Source of the DNA: Murinocardiopsis flavida | GTDB taxonomy: Bacteria > Actinomycetota > Actinomycetes > Streptosporangiales > Streptosporangiaceae | Length of the DNA stretch: 64,000 bases | Direction: 5' to 3' | Assembly: GCF_003014485.1 (NCBI RefSeq) | Contig: NZ_PYGA01000006.1 | Location: 186,001-250,000, forward strand | Shown here: positions 26,315 to 48,230 of the stretch, piece after piece | Numbering within the stretch: the stretch's first letter is position 1 | Layout of the letters: every line of letters begins with the position of its first letter | Notes under the pieces: generated by a model | Database searches by the model: none | What the model was told of the DNA's origin: nothing | The model's input: the letters and a program-made list of their open reading frames with translations, nothing else | Made by a program: the position numbers and the translations under genes

Positions 26315-29300
26315 TCAGGCGTCGGGTCGGGCGCGCAGCGCCCGGTCGACGATCGGGCCGATCACGCTGAGCGCGGTCGGCGCGGCCATGTCGTCGTGGC
26401 GGCAGTTCACCCCGTGCGCGCGGACGGCGCCGCTGACGTAGGGCTCCCAGGTGCGGTGCAGGTCCGCCGCCGGGACGCTCGCCGTCGCCGTGAAGAACAG
26501 CACGTCGCCGTCGAAGCGGCGGTGCCGGGCGGCGTGCATGAGCCGGGTGGCGGCCTGCCAGGTGTCGGCGATCGCGCCGATGGTGTCGGGGCCGAGCCCG
26601 GTGAGGAGGCCGCCGTCGGCGTCGGCGACGACCCGGTCGCGGGTCAGGGGCCCCGCCGCGGGGTCGGGCGGTGCCGCGCGGGCGAGGTCGAGGACGGCGC
26701 GCAGCGCCTCCTGCTCCAGTTCGGCGGCCGAGGGCTCCTCGGTGCCCAGAGCCTCCAGCGGGTAGGTGTCGAGCATCCCGAGCAGGCCCACGTCCTCGCC
26801 CGCGTCCTGGAGGAGCACCGCCATGGCGTGGGCGACCTGGCCGCCGAACGACCAGCCCAGCAGGTGGTAGGGGCCTTCGGGCTGGACCGTGCGGATCTGC
26901 TCGATGTAGTGGGCGGCGAGCTCCTCGATGTCCGCCGCGGCCCCCGCCGGGTCGCCGCCGCGCAGCCCCGGGTGCTGCACGCCGTACACCGGGCGCCGCT
27001 GGTCGATGTAGGGGACCAGCGCAGCGAACGGCCAGGCGAATCCGGCGGCGGGGTGCACGCAGAACAGCGGTTCGGCGCGGCCCGCGGTGCGCAGCGGCAG
27101 GAGGCCGCCGAGCTGGGCGCCGCCCTGGTGCCCGGCGACGTGCTCGGCGAGCCGCGCCACCGTGGGCGCGGCGATGAGGGTGCCGACGTTCAGCCTGATG
27201 CCGAGCGCCTTGCGGACGCGGCCGACGACCCGCATGGCCAGCAGCGAATGGCCGCCCAGCTCGAAGAAGTCGTCGTCGGGCCCCACCAGCGGCACGCCGA
27301 GGACCTCGGCGAACACCCCGCACAGCAGCTCCTCCGCCGCGCCGCGCGGCGCGCGCCCCTCCCCCGCCGCGACCGGCGGCGCGGGCAGCGCGGCCCGGTC
27401 GAGCTTGCCGTTGACGGTGAGCGGCAGCGCGTCGAGGACCGTGAGCGCCGAGGGGACCATGTACTCGGGCAGCCGCGCCCGCAGCGCCTTGCGCACCAGT
27501 TCGGTGTCGACCGCCGCCCCGGCTCGCGCCACGAGGTAGCCGGCCAGCCGGCGGACCCCCGGCGCGTCCTCGCGCACGACGACGGCGGCCTGGGCGACGT
27601 CGGGCTCGGCGCGCAGCTCCGCCTCGACCTCGCCCGGCTCGATCCGGTGGCCGCGCACCTTGACCTGGTCGTCGGTGCGGCCGAGGAAGTCGACGCTGCC
27701 GTCGGGCGCCCAGCGCACCAGGTCGCCGGTCCGGTACATCAGCCCGCCGGCCGGGCCGAAGGGGTCGGCGACGAACCGCTCGGCGGTCAGGCCGGGCCTG
27801 CCGTGGTAGCCGCGGGCGGTCCCGGCCCCGCTGAGGTACAGCTCGCCGGGGACGCCGACGGGGACGGGGTGCAGCCCGGTGTCGAGCACGTAGGCCCTGG
27901 TGTTGGCGATCGGGCCGCCGACCGTGGGGACGGCGCTGTCGTCGGTGCCGCCGCCCAGCGCGTTGATCGTGTACTCGGTCGGGCCGTAGAGGTTGTAGCC
28001 GAGGACGCCCTCGGCGTCGGCGAGGGCCCGCCACACCTCGCCGGTCACGGCCTCCCCGCCGAGGAGCACCAGGCAGGGGCGGCGGCCCGGGTCGGCGAGC
28101 AGCCCGTCCTCGATGAGCTGGGCGCAGTAGGACGGGGTCACGTTGACGACGTCGATCGCGTGCGCGGCGCAGTAGCCGGTCAAGGCGGCGGAGTCGCGGC
28201 GCATCTCCTCGTCCATGAGGTGCACCTCGTGCCCCTGGACGAGCCAGAGCAGCTCCTCCCACGACATGTCGAAGGAGAACGAGACGGTGTGCGCGATGCG
28301 CAGGACGCGGCCGCCCGCGCGCTCCACTACGGGGTCGAAGATGTGCTCGCGGTGGTTGACCAGCATGTTGGTCAGTCCGCGGCGGCCGACGCTGACCCCC
28401 TTGGGACGGCCGGTGGAGCCGGAGGTGTAGATGACGTAGGCGGTGTGGTCGGGGTGCGGCGGGGCGGTGAGCTCGGTATCGGCGAGCGGGTGCCCGGGTG
28501 CTGCGGCCACCGCGTCGCGGGTGGCGGGGTCGTCGAGGGTGATGCGCCGCGCCCCGGCTGTGTGCGGGACGCGCCCGGCGGCGGCAGCGGTCACCAGGAC
28601 GGCGGCGGGGGCGGCGTCGTCCAGCATGTGCGCGAGCCGGTCGGCGGGGTGGTCCAGGTCAAGGGGGACGTAGGCGGCCCCCGCCTTGAGCACGGCGAAC
28701 AGGGCGACGACGAGGTCGGCCGAGCGCGGCAGGCCGAGGGCCACCCGCGACTCGGGGCCGATGCCCAGTGCCGCGAGGTGGCGGGCGAGGCGGTTGGCGC
28801 GGGCGTCGAGGTCGGCGAAGCCGACCCCGGCGCCGTCGAACACCAGGGCGGTGCGGTCCGGCCAGGTGCGCGCCGCGTCCTCCAGCAGCCGGGAGATCGA
28901 CGCGTCGGGCACGGCCCGCCCGGTGCTGTTGAACGCGGTCAGCACCCGGGCGCGCTCCTGCGGCCCGGTCGGGTCCAGGCGGCCGACCGGGGCGCCGGGG
29001 TCGGCGCAGACCGCGGCGAGCACGCGGCGGACGGTGTCGAGGGTGCGCCGCGCCGTGTCGTCGGCGACCAGGTCGGGGCGGTAGGCGAGGGTGAGCTCGG
29101 CGCGCGGCCCCGGCTGCACCACGAAGGTCAGCGGGTAGTGGGTGAAGTCGCCGCCGGCGAGGTCGGACAGTCCGACGGCGTCGGCGAGCGCGTCGAAGGA
29201 CGCGTCGCGCTGCGGGGTGTTGCGCAGCACGTAGAGGCTGTCGAAGAGCTGCCCGGCGCCGGCCTCCCGCTGGATGTCGGCGAGGCCGAGGTGGTGGTGG

Positions 29301-30330
29301 GCGAGCAGGTCGGTCTGCTCGGCGTGCACGCGGCGCAGCAGCGCCGTCGCGGTCTCGCCGGGGCGCACGGCGATGCGCACGGGGAGCGTGTTGAGGAACA
29401 GCCCGATCGCGCGGTCGATGCCGTCGAGTTCGGCGGGGCGGCCCGAGACGGTGCTGCCGAACACGATGTCGTCGCGGCCCACCAGGCCGCGCAGCGCCAG
29501 CGCCCACGCCGTGTAGTACACGGTGTTGGCGGTGATCCCGAGCGTGCGGGCGAGTGCCGATACCGCGGCGGTGAGGTCAGCGGGCAGCAGTTCTGCGTGG
29601 GATCGGGGCACGACGGTGGCGCGGGCGGGGTCGGGCCGCGCCACGAGGGTCGGTTCCGCCGGCCCGGAGAGCGCGCGGCCCCACGCGGCCTTCGCGGCGT
29701 CGGCGTCCTGGGCCGCGAGCCACCCCAGGTAGTCGCGGAACGCCGGGGCGGCGGGCAGGGCCGCGTCGTCGCCGCCCGCGCGGTACAGCTCGAACAGTTC
29801 GCGGCTGAACAGCCCGAACGACCAGCCGTCCATCAGGATGTGGTGGCTGGTGACCAGGAGCGTGTGGTGGTCGGGCCCGCGCCGGACGAGGACGGCGCGG
29901 GTGAGCGGGGGCCGGGTGAAGTCGAACCGGCGTTCGCGCTCGGTGTCGCTGATCCGGTCGATCTCGGCCTGTTGCGCCGCGCCGTCGAGCCCGGCCAGGT
30001 CGACCTCGCGCCAGGGGAAGGCGACCTTGCGCGGGATGAACTGCACCGGGCGGGCGACGCCCTCGTGCCAGAACCCCGCGCGCAGGTTGGGGTGGCGGCG
30101 CAGCAGCGCGGCGAGCGCGCCGCGCAGCGCCTCGGCGTCCAGCGGCTTGGTGAGGGTGTAGACGCTCTGGACGGTGTAGACGTCGAGTTCGTCCTCGTTG
30201 TACAGGGTGTGGAACAGCATGCCCTCTTGCAGAGGGGTCAGCGGGAGCACGTCCTGCAACGCGGGCTGCGTGGCCACGTCGGGTGGGTCCTCTCTTCGGT
30301 CGGTGCGCGGGGTCCGCGCCGGGCGGCGGG

Positions 30331-30334
<4 letters not shown>
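26315..30334 (-). CDS. NRPS, terminal module C-A-T-TE (N5-hydroxyornithine predicted)
   Basis: A 1339-residue single-module synthetase. Domains: C (about 25-450, [24 protein letters not shown] is typical of domains accepting a D-configured donor), A (about 475-985, [11 protein letters not shown]), T (about 995-1065, GGHSLL) and TE (about 1080-1335, GWSFGGQ with Ser, later His in NCRHDD). My hand-read adenylation code is D-M-E-N-L-G-L-I-N-K, which I know as N5-hydroxyornithine and which agrees with the N-hydroxylase gene at 41775. The ATG at 30334 overlaps the stop of the upstream NRPS (ATGA, 30331-30334); a GTG at 30277 with GAGAGGA upstream is an alternative start. It adds the last residue and releases the chain. 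Confidence 0.93.
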
Positions 30335-41295
<10,961 letters not shown>

Positions 41296-41321
41296 GGTGC
41301 TCCTCGTCGCTACCGTGCGTC

Positions 41322-41363
41322 CACCGGGCGGCCGGGCCCTGTTCGGGGCCCGGCCGCCCGGTG
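41322..41363 (-). promoter_or_regulatory. 18-bp perfect hairpin in the aryl carrier-NRPS gap
   Basis: CACCGGGCGGCCGGGCCC (41322-41339) is exactly complementary to 41346-41363, with a 6-nt loop. It lies in the 187-nt space between the aryl carrier stop (41483) and the 11-kb NRPS gene start (41295), 27 nt before the start codon. It may end part of the transcripts or protect the 3' end of the upstream mRNA, so the short upstream genes would outnumber the NRPS. Confidence 0.6.
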
Positions 41364-41482
41364 CCGTTCGTCGTCGTCGCGGGGGCGGCGCCCGCTCCGT
41401 TCGCGCCGCGCCGCCGGGTTCTCGGTCCGCCGCCGGTCCACCGCCGTTGCGCCACCGGGGCGCGCGGGGCGGCGGACGGCGG

Positions 41483-41728
41483 TCAGCCGGGTGTGAGCAG
41501 CCGGGTCCACGCGGCGATGGTGGGCTCGTCGCCCAGCGCGACGAAGTCGGTCTCGGCGCCGGACCTGCGCCACGTCTCCACCAGGCTCATGAGCCGGATC
41601 GAGTCCATGCCCCGGTCGAGGAGGTCCTCGTCGGGGTCGATCGTCGCGGGGTCCTCGCCGAGGACCTCGGCCACGTCGGCGTGCAGTCGTTCGGCCGTGA
41701 GCGGGGTGCCCGGCGCGGTGTCGGTCAT
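41483..41728 (-). CDS. Free-standing aryl carrier protein
   Basis: An 81-residue carrier protein that holds 2,3-dihydroxybenzoate (DHB) as a thioester for the first condensation domain. [22 protein letters not shown] contains the serine (about residue 43) that receives phosphopantetheine; the D-S-I-R-L-M form is typical of EntB/VibB aryl carriers rather than peptidyl carriers. In enterobactin-type systems this domain is fused to isochorismatase; here it is a separate gene two positions downstream. The ATG at 41728 has GAGGAG upstream. It should be loaded by the DHB-AMP ligase at 43829. Confidence 0.93.
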   Translation of the reverse strand: MTDTAPGTPLTAERLHADVAEVLGEDPATIDPDEDLLDRGMDSIRLMSLVETWRRSGAETDFVALGDEPTIAAWTRLLTPG

Positions 41729-41774
41729 GGCGTGCTCCTCGCGTTCGTGGTGGTCAGGGGGTGGTTGCCCGGGT

Positions 41775-43082
41775 TCAGCGCGGTCGGGGGGTCCGGGCCG
41801 CGATGGACGCGGTGATCTCGCCGACCCGCACCGCCACGTTGGACAGCAGCGAGGAGGAGATGCCGTGCGTGTGCTCCGTGCCGCCCTGGAGGTAGATCCC
41901 GCAGGTCAGGTCGTCGGTGGTGGCGAGCCGGTAGTCGCGGTCGACAACGGGGCGGCCCTTCTCATCGGCGACGACGTGCACGCCCAGCGGGCCGAGGAGG
42001 TCGCGGGGGTCGGCCGCCGGCCGGTAGCCGGTGGCGTAGACGAGGTAGTCGGCGTCGACCGGGGTCTGCTTGCCGGTGGCGCGGTCCTCGACGGTGGCGG
42101 TGACGCCGTCGGCGCGCTCCTCCACCGCGGTGACGCGCGAGGTGCCGTGCAGGACGAGCCGTTCGGCGCCGCGCACCCGGTCGGCGTAGGCCCGCCGGTA
42201 CAGCTCGTTGATCAGGTCGGGGTCGACCACCGAGTAGTTGGTGTTGCGGTGGTAGCCCATCAGCTCGTCCTTGACCTCCTCGGGCGCGTCGTAGAACGCG
42301 TCGACGGCCTCGGGGTCGAAGATCCGGTTGGCGAACGGGGTGTCGTCCGAGGGGCTGTAGCCGTACCGGGAGAACACCGCGGCGACCCGCGCGCCGGGGA
42401 ACCGGTGGTAGAGGTGCTCGGCGGTCTCCGCCGCGCTCTGCCCGGCGCCGACGACCACGAAGGAGCGCGGGCGGGCGTCGGGGTCCAGCGCGTCGAGGCG
42501 GTGCAGCAGGTGCTCGTTGTGCCACACGCGCTCACTGGCGCGGGCGCCCTCGGGCAGCCGCGGGCGCAGCCCCGGCGCCAGGACGAGGTTGCGGCCGCGG
42601 GTCCGGGTCACCGCGCCGGACGGGTCGCGGCTGAGGACGTCGAGCTGGGCGACCCGCCCGGACGGGTCGCGCACCGGCTCCACGGCGAACGCCTCGGAAC
42701 CGTAGTGCACCCGGTCCGCCATTCGCCCCGCGCACCAGGCCAGGTAGTCGTGGAACTCGGCGCGCAGCGGGAACAGCGTCTTGTGGTTGATGAAGTCGTG
42801 CAGCCGCCCGGCCCCGTGCAGGAAGCTCAGGAAGCTGAAGTCGCTGGCCGGGTTGCGGGTCGTCACCAGGTCCTTGAGGAAGGACACCTGCATGGTGGCG
42901 TCGTCGAGGAGCATGCCGCGGTGCCAGCCGAACTCCTCCTGGCGCTCGTGGAACACCCCGCTCAGGGCGCCGGCCCCGGCGCCGTCGGCGTGTTCGCGCA
43001 GCGCGATGGCGAGTGCGACGTTGGACGGGCCGAAGCCGACGCCGACGAGGTCGTGGACTGGCGGTTCGGGGGTGGCGGTCAC
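41775..43082 (-). CDS. L-ornithine/L-lysine N-monooxygenase
   Basis: A 435-residue flavin-dependent N-hydroxylase of the SidA/PvdA/IucD family. It oxidises the side-chain amine of free ornithine (or lysine) with NADPH and O2, giving the hydroxamate precursor. Visible are the FAD site VGVGFGPSNVAL (about residues 13-24), MQVSFLKDLVTTRNP, the NADPH loop VVGAGQSAAETAEHL (about 213-227) and the C-terminal YATGYRPA. Ornithine is the better guess because the last NRPS module reads as N5-hydroxyornithine. No acyltransferase that would acylate the hydroxylamine is nearby. The start is a GTG with GAAGGGA upstream. It lies in the siderophore operon, 46 nt before the aryl carrier. Confidence 0.94.
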   Translation of the reverse strand: MTATPEPPVHDLVGVGFGPSNVALAIALREHADGAGAGALSGVFHERQEEFGWHRGMLLDDATMQVSFLKDLVTTRNPASDFSFLSFLHGAGRLHDFINHKTLFPLRAEFHDYLAWCAGRMADRVHYGSEAFAVEPVRDPSGRVAQLDVLSRDPSGAVTRTRGRNLVLAPGLRPRLPEGARASERVWHNEHLLHRLDALDPDARPRSFVVVGAGQSAAETAEHLYHRFPGARVAAVFSRYGYSPSDDTPFANRIFDPEAVDAFYDAPEEVKDELMGYHRNTNYSVVDPDLINELYRRAYADRVRGAERLVLHGTSRVTAVEERADGVTATVEDRATGKQTPVDADYLVYATGYRPAADPRDLLGPLGVHVVADEKGRPVVDRDYRLATTDDLTCGIYLQGGTEHTHGISSSLLSNVAVRVGEITASIAARTPRPR

Positions 43083-43127
43083 AGGTGGTTCCCTTCGTCG
43101 TCGGGTGGTGGGGCGTCGGTGCTGCGC

Positions 43128-43828
43128 TCAGCCGCTCCCCGACGCGGCCGGAACCGCGCCGGCGATCGCGGTGAGCACGGCCGCGCTGGTCATGGCGACC
43201 GCGCAGCGGCGCGCCGCGTACCTGACGGCGAACATGTGGTCCTCCGCGGAGAAGTCGGCCATGGCGTCGGCCACGACGAAGGGCTCGATGTCGCGCATGA
43301 ACGCGTCGGCGGCGGTGAGCAGGCAGCCGATGTGCGCGTAGACCCCGGTGACGATGATCTGGTCGCGGCCGGAGCGGCGCATCCGCTCGGCCAGGTCGGT
43401 CTGCACGAACGCGCTGTATCGCCACTTGGTGACGAGGGTGTCGTCGCCGCCCGGCGCCAGCGGGGCGGCGATCGCGGTCTGCTCGGGCACGGCCGCCATG
43501 CCGGGGCCCCAGAAGTCGCGTTCCAGGCCGCGCCGGTCGGGGTCCATCCCGCCGGGCTTTGCGGTGTACACGGTGGGGATCCCGGCGTCGCGGCAGGCGC
43601 CGCGCAGCGCGGCGATGTTGGCGACCACGGGGGCGAGCGGCTGCCCGGCGGGGTCGTAGCCGCGCAGGAAGTAGTGCTGCATGTCGTGGATGAGCAGCAC
43701 GGCGCGCTCAGGGTCGGGGATCCACGGCGCGCGGTTCGCGGGTAGGTCCTCCTCCCTGGGCAGGCGGTAGGAGTCGATCTGCGGCAGTGCCATCGGAGGG
43801 GTCCGTTCCGGGGTTCGTGGGGTGCTCG

Positions 43829-43832
<4 letters not shown>
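43128..43832 (-). CDS. Isochorismatase
   Basis: Hydrolyses isochorismate to 2,3-dihydro-2,3-dihydroxybenzoate and pyruvate. The 234-residue product has [18 protein letters not shown] with the catalytic Asp, [12 protein letters not shown] with the conserved Lys/Arg, and the [18 protein letters not shown] segment of EntB/DhbB. It stops before the aryl carrier domain normally fused to EntB; that domain is the separate gene at 41483. The GTG at 43832 overlaps the ligase stop (GTGA, 43829-43832), so translation is coupled; a later ATG at 43793 has no ribosome site. Confidence 0.93.
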
Positions 43833-45463
<1,631 letters not shown>

Positions 45464-45501
45464 CGGGAGGGTGCCTTTCTTCACTGGTTCCGCCGGACCG
45501 T

Positions 45502-46677
45502 TCACGCGGTCTGGTCGACGCCGACGGCCATGAGCAGGGTGCGCAGCTTCGCCGAGGTCTCGGCGAGTTCGGCGTCGGGATCGGACCCGGCGACGATGCC
45601 GCCGCCCGCGAACACGTCCAGCGCGTCGCCCTCGACGTCGGCGCAGCGAATCGCGATCACCCACGCGCCGTCGCCGTCGGCCCGTGTGTAGCCGACCGCG
45701 CCGGTGTAGAAGCCGCGGTCGAAGGGTTCGATGGCGTCGATGGCGGCCCTCGCGCCGTCCGTGGGGGTCCCGCAGACCGCCGGTGTGGGGTGCAGCGCGC
45801 GGGCCAGCAGGTGCGAGGGCGTCCCCGGGTCGGCCAGCTCGCCGGTCACCACGGTCGACAGGTGCCACATGGCGGCGGTGCGGTGCAGCTCCGGTTCGGC
45901 GGGGACGTCCAGCCGGGCGCAGTAGGGGCGCAGCGACTCGGCGACCGCCTCGACGACCACGGCGTGCTCGCGGCGGTCCTTCTCGGAGCGGAGCAGTTCG
46001 ACGGCGCGCCGCTGGTCCGTGGTGGGGTCGGCGCTGCGCCGGGCGGACCCGGCCAGCGGGTTGGCGCGCACGGAGCCGCCCTGCTTGGCGACGAGCAGTT
46101 CGGGGCTGGCGCCGATGAGGGTGCGCGGCGCCGTCCCGCGCGAAGGGAGGTCGAGCGCGAAGGTGTGCCCGGAGGGGTCGCGCCGGGCCAGGTTGCGCAG
46201 GATCTGCGCGACGTCGACGGGGCGCTCGCCGCTGAGCCGGACCATGCGGGCCAGCACGACCTTGCGCAGCGCCGCCGCATCGGCGGGGGCCGCGTCGGCT
46301 GCGAGGAGGTCCAGCGCGCGCCGCACCGCGCGCACGTGCTCGGCCGGTTCGGGGACCGGGTCGATCCGCCAGGGCCCCGGGAGGGAGCGCAGCGGCGGCG
46401 GTGGCGCACCGGCGAGGGCGGGGGCGCTGCGCACCGTCTCGGGGACCACCAGGTGGGGTGGTGCCGACGTGTCGAACGGCAGGGCGCCGAGCAGGACCGG
46501 GTTGGTGCCACCGGTCGCGGCGAGGACGGTGTCGATGTCCTCGGCCTTGTCGGCGCGGGCGATGACCCCCTCGCCGAGGAGCGTCTCCGCGCCGGTGGCG
46601 AGGAAGGCGCCGCCGGGGCGGTAGGCGTCGAGGAGTTCCGCCGCTGTGGCGGTCCGCACCGCACGCTGGGTCTGCAA
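45502..46677 (-). CDS. Isochorismate synthase
   Basis: Converts chorismate to isochorismate, the first step of DHB synthesis. The 391-residue protein shows the chorismate-binding core: [56 protein letters not shown] and [12 protein letters not shown], ending in [21 protein letters not shown]. These match EntC/DhbC. The best start is a TTG at 46677 because GGAAGGA lies 6-7 nt upstream; an in-frame GTG at 46701 is an alternative. It stands second in the operon, 80 nt after the dehydrogenase. Confidence 0.92.
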   Translation of the reverse strand: MQTQRAVRTATAAELLDAYRPGGAFLATGAETLLGEGVIARADKAEDIDTVLAATGGTNPVLLGALPFDTSAPPHLVVPETVRSAPALAGAPPPPLRSLPGPWRIDPVPEPAEHVRAVRRALDLLAADAAPADAAALRKVVLARMVRLSGERPVDVAQILRNLARRDPSGHTFALDLPSRGTAPRTLIGASPELLVAKQGGSVRANPLAGSARRSADPTTDQRRAVELLRSEKDRREHAVVVEAVAESLRPYCARLDVPAEPELHRTAAMWHLSTVVTGELADPGTPSHLLARALHPTPAVCGTPTDGARAAIDAIEPFDRGFYTGAVGYTRADGDGAWVIAIRCADVEGDALDVFAGGGIVAGSDPDAELAETSAKLRTLLMAVGVDQTA

Positions 46678-46757
46678 CGGTGGTCCTTCCGTGGAGTGCA
46701 CTGGTCTGGTCGGATCGGTGGGGTTTCGGCGCCGCCGGGCCACTGCGGCTCCGGGGG

Positions 46758-47534
46758 TCAGGCCCGCAGGGTCGCGCCGCCGTCGACGTAGAGGTCGTGC
46801 ATCGTGATGTGCCGGGCCTCGGGCGAGGCCAGGAACCGCACGGCGGCGGCGACGTCCTCGGGGTCGGCGATGCGGCCGAGGGGGATGCCGGTGCGGTACT
46901 CCTCGGGGGTCCCCGCGACAGCGCGGGCCGCAGCGGAGCCCATGCCCCGCTGCATCGGTGTGTCGGTGGAGCCGGGCGAGACCACATTGCAGCGGATCCC
47001 GTGGGGGGCGAGCTCCAGGCCGAGGGACTTGGTGAACAGGGCGGCGGCGGCCTTGGACGCGCCGTAGGCCGCCATACCGGAGCGGGGGATGCCCGCGGCG
47101 TTGGAGGCGACGGTGATGATGGTCCCGGCTCCGCGCTCCCGCATGCGGCGGGCGGCGGCCCGGCCGACGTGGAACACGCCGTTGGCGTTCACCGCGAACA
47201 CCTCGGCCCAGTCCGCGTCCGTGCAGTCGGCAACGGGGCCGGTGCGCAGCACGCCGGCGACGCTGACCGCCGTGCCGACGGGGCCGATGTCGCGTTCGAC
47301 CTGGTCGAAGAGGTCCTCGACGGCGTCGGGGTCGCGCACGTCGCAGACGTAGGCGGTGGCGGCGCCGCCCTGGCGGTGCACGGCCTCGGCCGCTGCCGCC
47401 GCCCGGTCGGGAACGCGGTCGGCGCAGGCGATCTCGGCGCCCTCGGCGGCGAGGGCCAGTGCGACGGCCCGGCCGATCCCCTGCCCGGCGCCGGTGACCA
47501 GCGCCACCGCGCGTCCGATCCCGTTCTGGGACAC
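46758..47534 (-). CDS. 2,3-Dihydro-2,3-dihydroxybenzoate dehydrogenase (EntA type)
   Basis: Short-chain dehydrogenase that oxidises dihydro-DHB to 2,3-dihydroxybenzoate with NAD+. It shows the cofactor loop [13 protein letters not shown], NxAG-type [11 protein letters not shown] (here V-A-G, the Asn replaced), the catalytic [22 protein letters not shown] (Ser, Tyr, Lys) and the EntA-like ending [18 protein letters not shown]...[11 protein letters not shown]. The GTG at 47534 is preferred since AGGGGGAG lies directly upstream; ATG 47549 has no ribosome site. With this start it has 258 residues, close to EntA. It is the first gene of the siderophore operon, behind two iron boxes. Confidence 0.92.
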   Translation of the reverse strand: MSQNGIGRAVALVTGAGQGIGRAVALALAAEGAEIACADRVPDRAAAAAEAVHRQGGAATAYVCDVRDPDAVEDLFDQVERDIGPVGTAVSVAGVLRTGPVADCTDADWAEVFAVNANGVFHVGRAAARRMRERGAGTIITVASNAAGIPRSGMAAYGASKAAAALFTKSLGLELAPHGIRCNVVSPGSTDTPMQRGMGSAAARAVAGTPEEYRTGIPLGRIADPEDVAAAVRFLASPEARHITMHDLYVDGGATLRA

Positions 47535-47544
47535 CGCTCCCCCT

Positions 47545-47578
47545 GACATGGATAAGGGCAAGACATGAATAAGGGCAA
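47545..47578. repeat. Tandem 17-bp direct repeat in the leader of the siderophore operon
   Basis: GACATGGATAAGGGCAA (47545-47561) is followed at once by GACATGAATAAGGGCAA (47562-47578), one mismatch. The pair lies between the iron box at 47590 and the GTG start at 47534. It may be a recent duplication that moved the promoter relative to the start. Confidence 0.7.
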
Positions 47579-47589
47579 GCACGCCTTAC

Positions 47590-47608
47590 TAAGGCAATGC
47601 TTGCCTAA
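47590..47608 (-). promoter_or_regulatory. Iron box 1 of the siderophore operon
   Basis: Read on the minus strand: TTAGGCAAGCATTGCCTTA, a near-palindromic IdeR/DmdR-type site. It is 56 nt upstream of the dehydrogenase start, where bound repressor would block the promoter. Confidence 0.85.
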
Positions 47609-47728
47609 CAAACTGTCCGTCAGTCTGGAACGACGCCGCGTGCTGTGTCAACCCGCGAATACCCCCTTTGCAGGACGAAACCCCCGGCCGATCAGGGCCG
47701 ACACACGTCCCGACCTGCCCAAACAAGC

Positions 47729-47747
47729 ATAGGCTTGCCTAACCTAA
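47729..47747 (-). promoter_or_regulatory. Iron box 2, further upstream
   Basis: The plus strand reads ATAGGCTTGCCTAACCTAA, 15 of 19 matches to the consensus. It is 120 nt upstream of iron box 1. It may bind a second repressor dimer of the same operon or control an unseen transcript toward the repeat element at 47845. Confidence 0.7.
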
Positions 47748-47844
47748 TTTCTCCCTGGCCGGAGGCGGTCGGGCCAAGGCCGAGGGCGGCCGGACCACGG
47801 CCGTGTGAAAAACCGCACCGAGGACAGCGGGCGTCCGGCATCCT

Positions 47845-48200
47845 CGCCGATCTTGCGGACCGCGTCCCCTCAACCGCGGGTGAAGCTTCGGCCTTCGTGG
47901 GGTCGGACCGTCCGCAGGGCGGCCGGGCCGCCGCGCCGCGCGCGGGTGACCTGTGGCAACAAGCAGCAACGACAGCGGGCGGACGGCCGGGCCCAGCGGC
48001 ATCGAACCGGGTGCGCCGTGGGAAACAGCAGCACCAAAGGCGCGAGGGACAGCCCCCCGCCGCCGTTGGTGCTGCTTCTGACCGCAGACCACCCGCACAC
48101 CGCCCGGCCACAAGGCCGCCCAGCAGACCTCCGGCCCAACGAAGGCCGGAAGTCCACCCGCGGTTGAGAGAACCGCTTCGTCAGGATCAGCGGGGTTGTG
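47845..48200. repeat. Large imperfect inverted repeat (about 300 bp), non-coding
   Basis: CTCAACCGCGGGTG (47869-47882) is perfectly complementary to 48155-48168. Inward, the arms continue at roughly 70-80% by eye (TTCGGCCTTCG against TCCGGCCTTCG, GGGCGGCC in both). The two strands therefore translate to similar nonsense peptides. The outer flank GCCGATCTTG...GTCCCCTCAA recurs at 13362-13390. It fills the gap between the siderophore operon and the membrane protein gene ending at 48231. I see no gene inside. Confidence 0.7.
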
Positions 48201-48230
48201 GCCAGCGGGGTCAGGATCACCGCGTCGGGG

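Noticed and set aside
47805-48167. Open frames of 116-120 codons on both strands inside the inverted repeat.
   Set aside because: Both strands give similar nonsense peptides because the DNA is palindromic; codon use is not gene-like.
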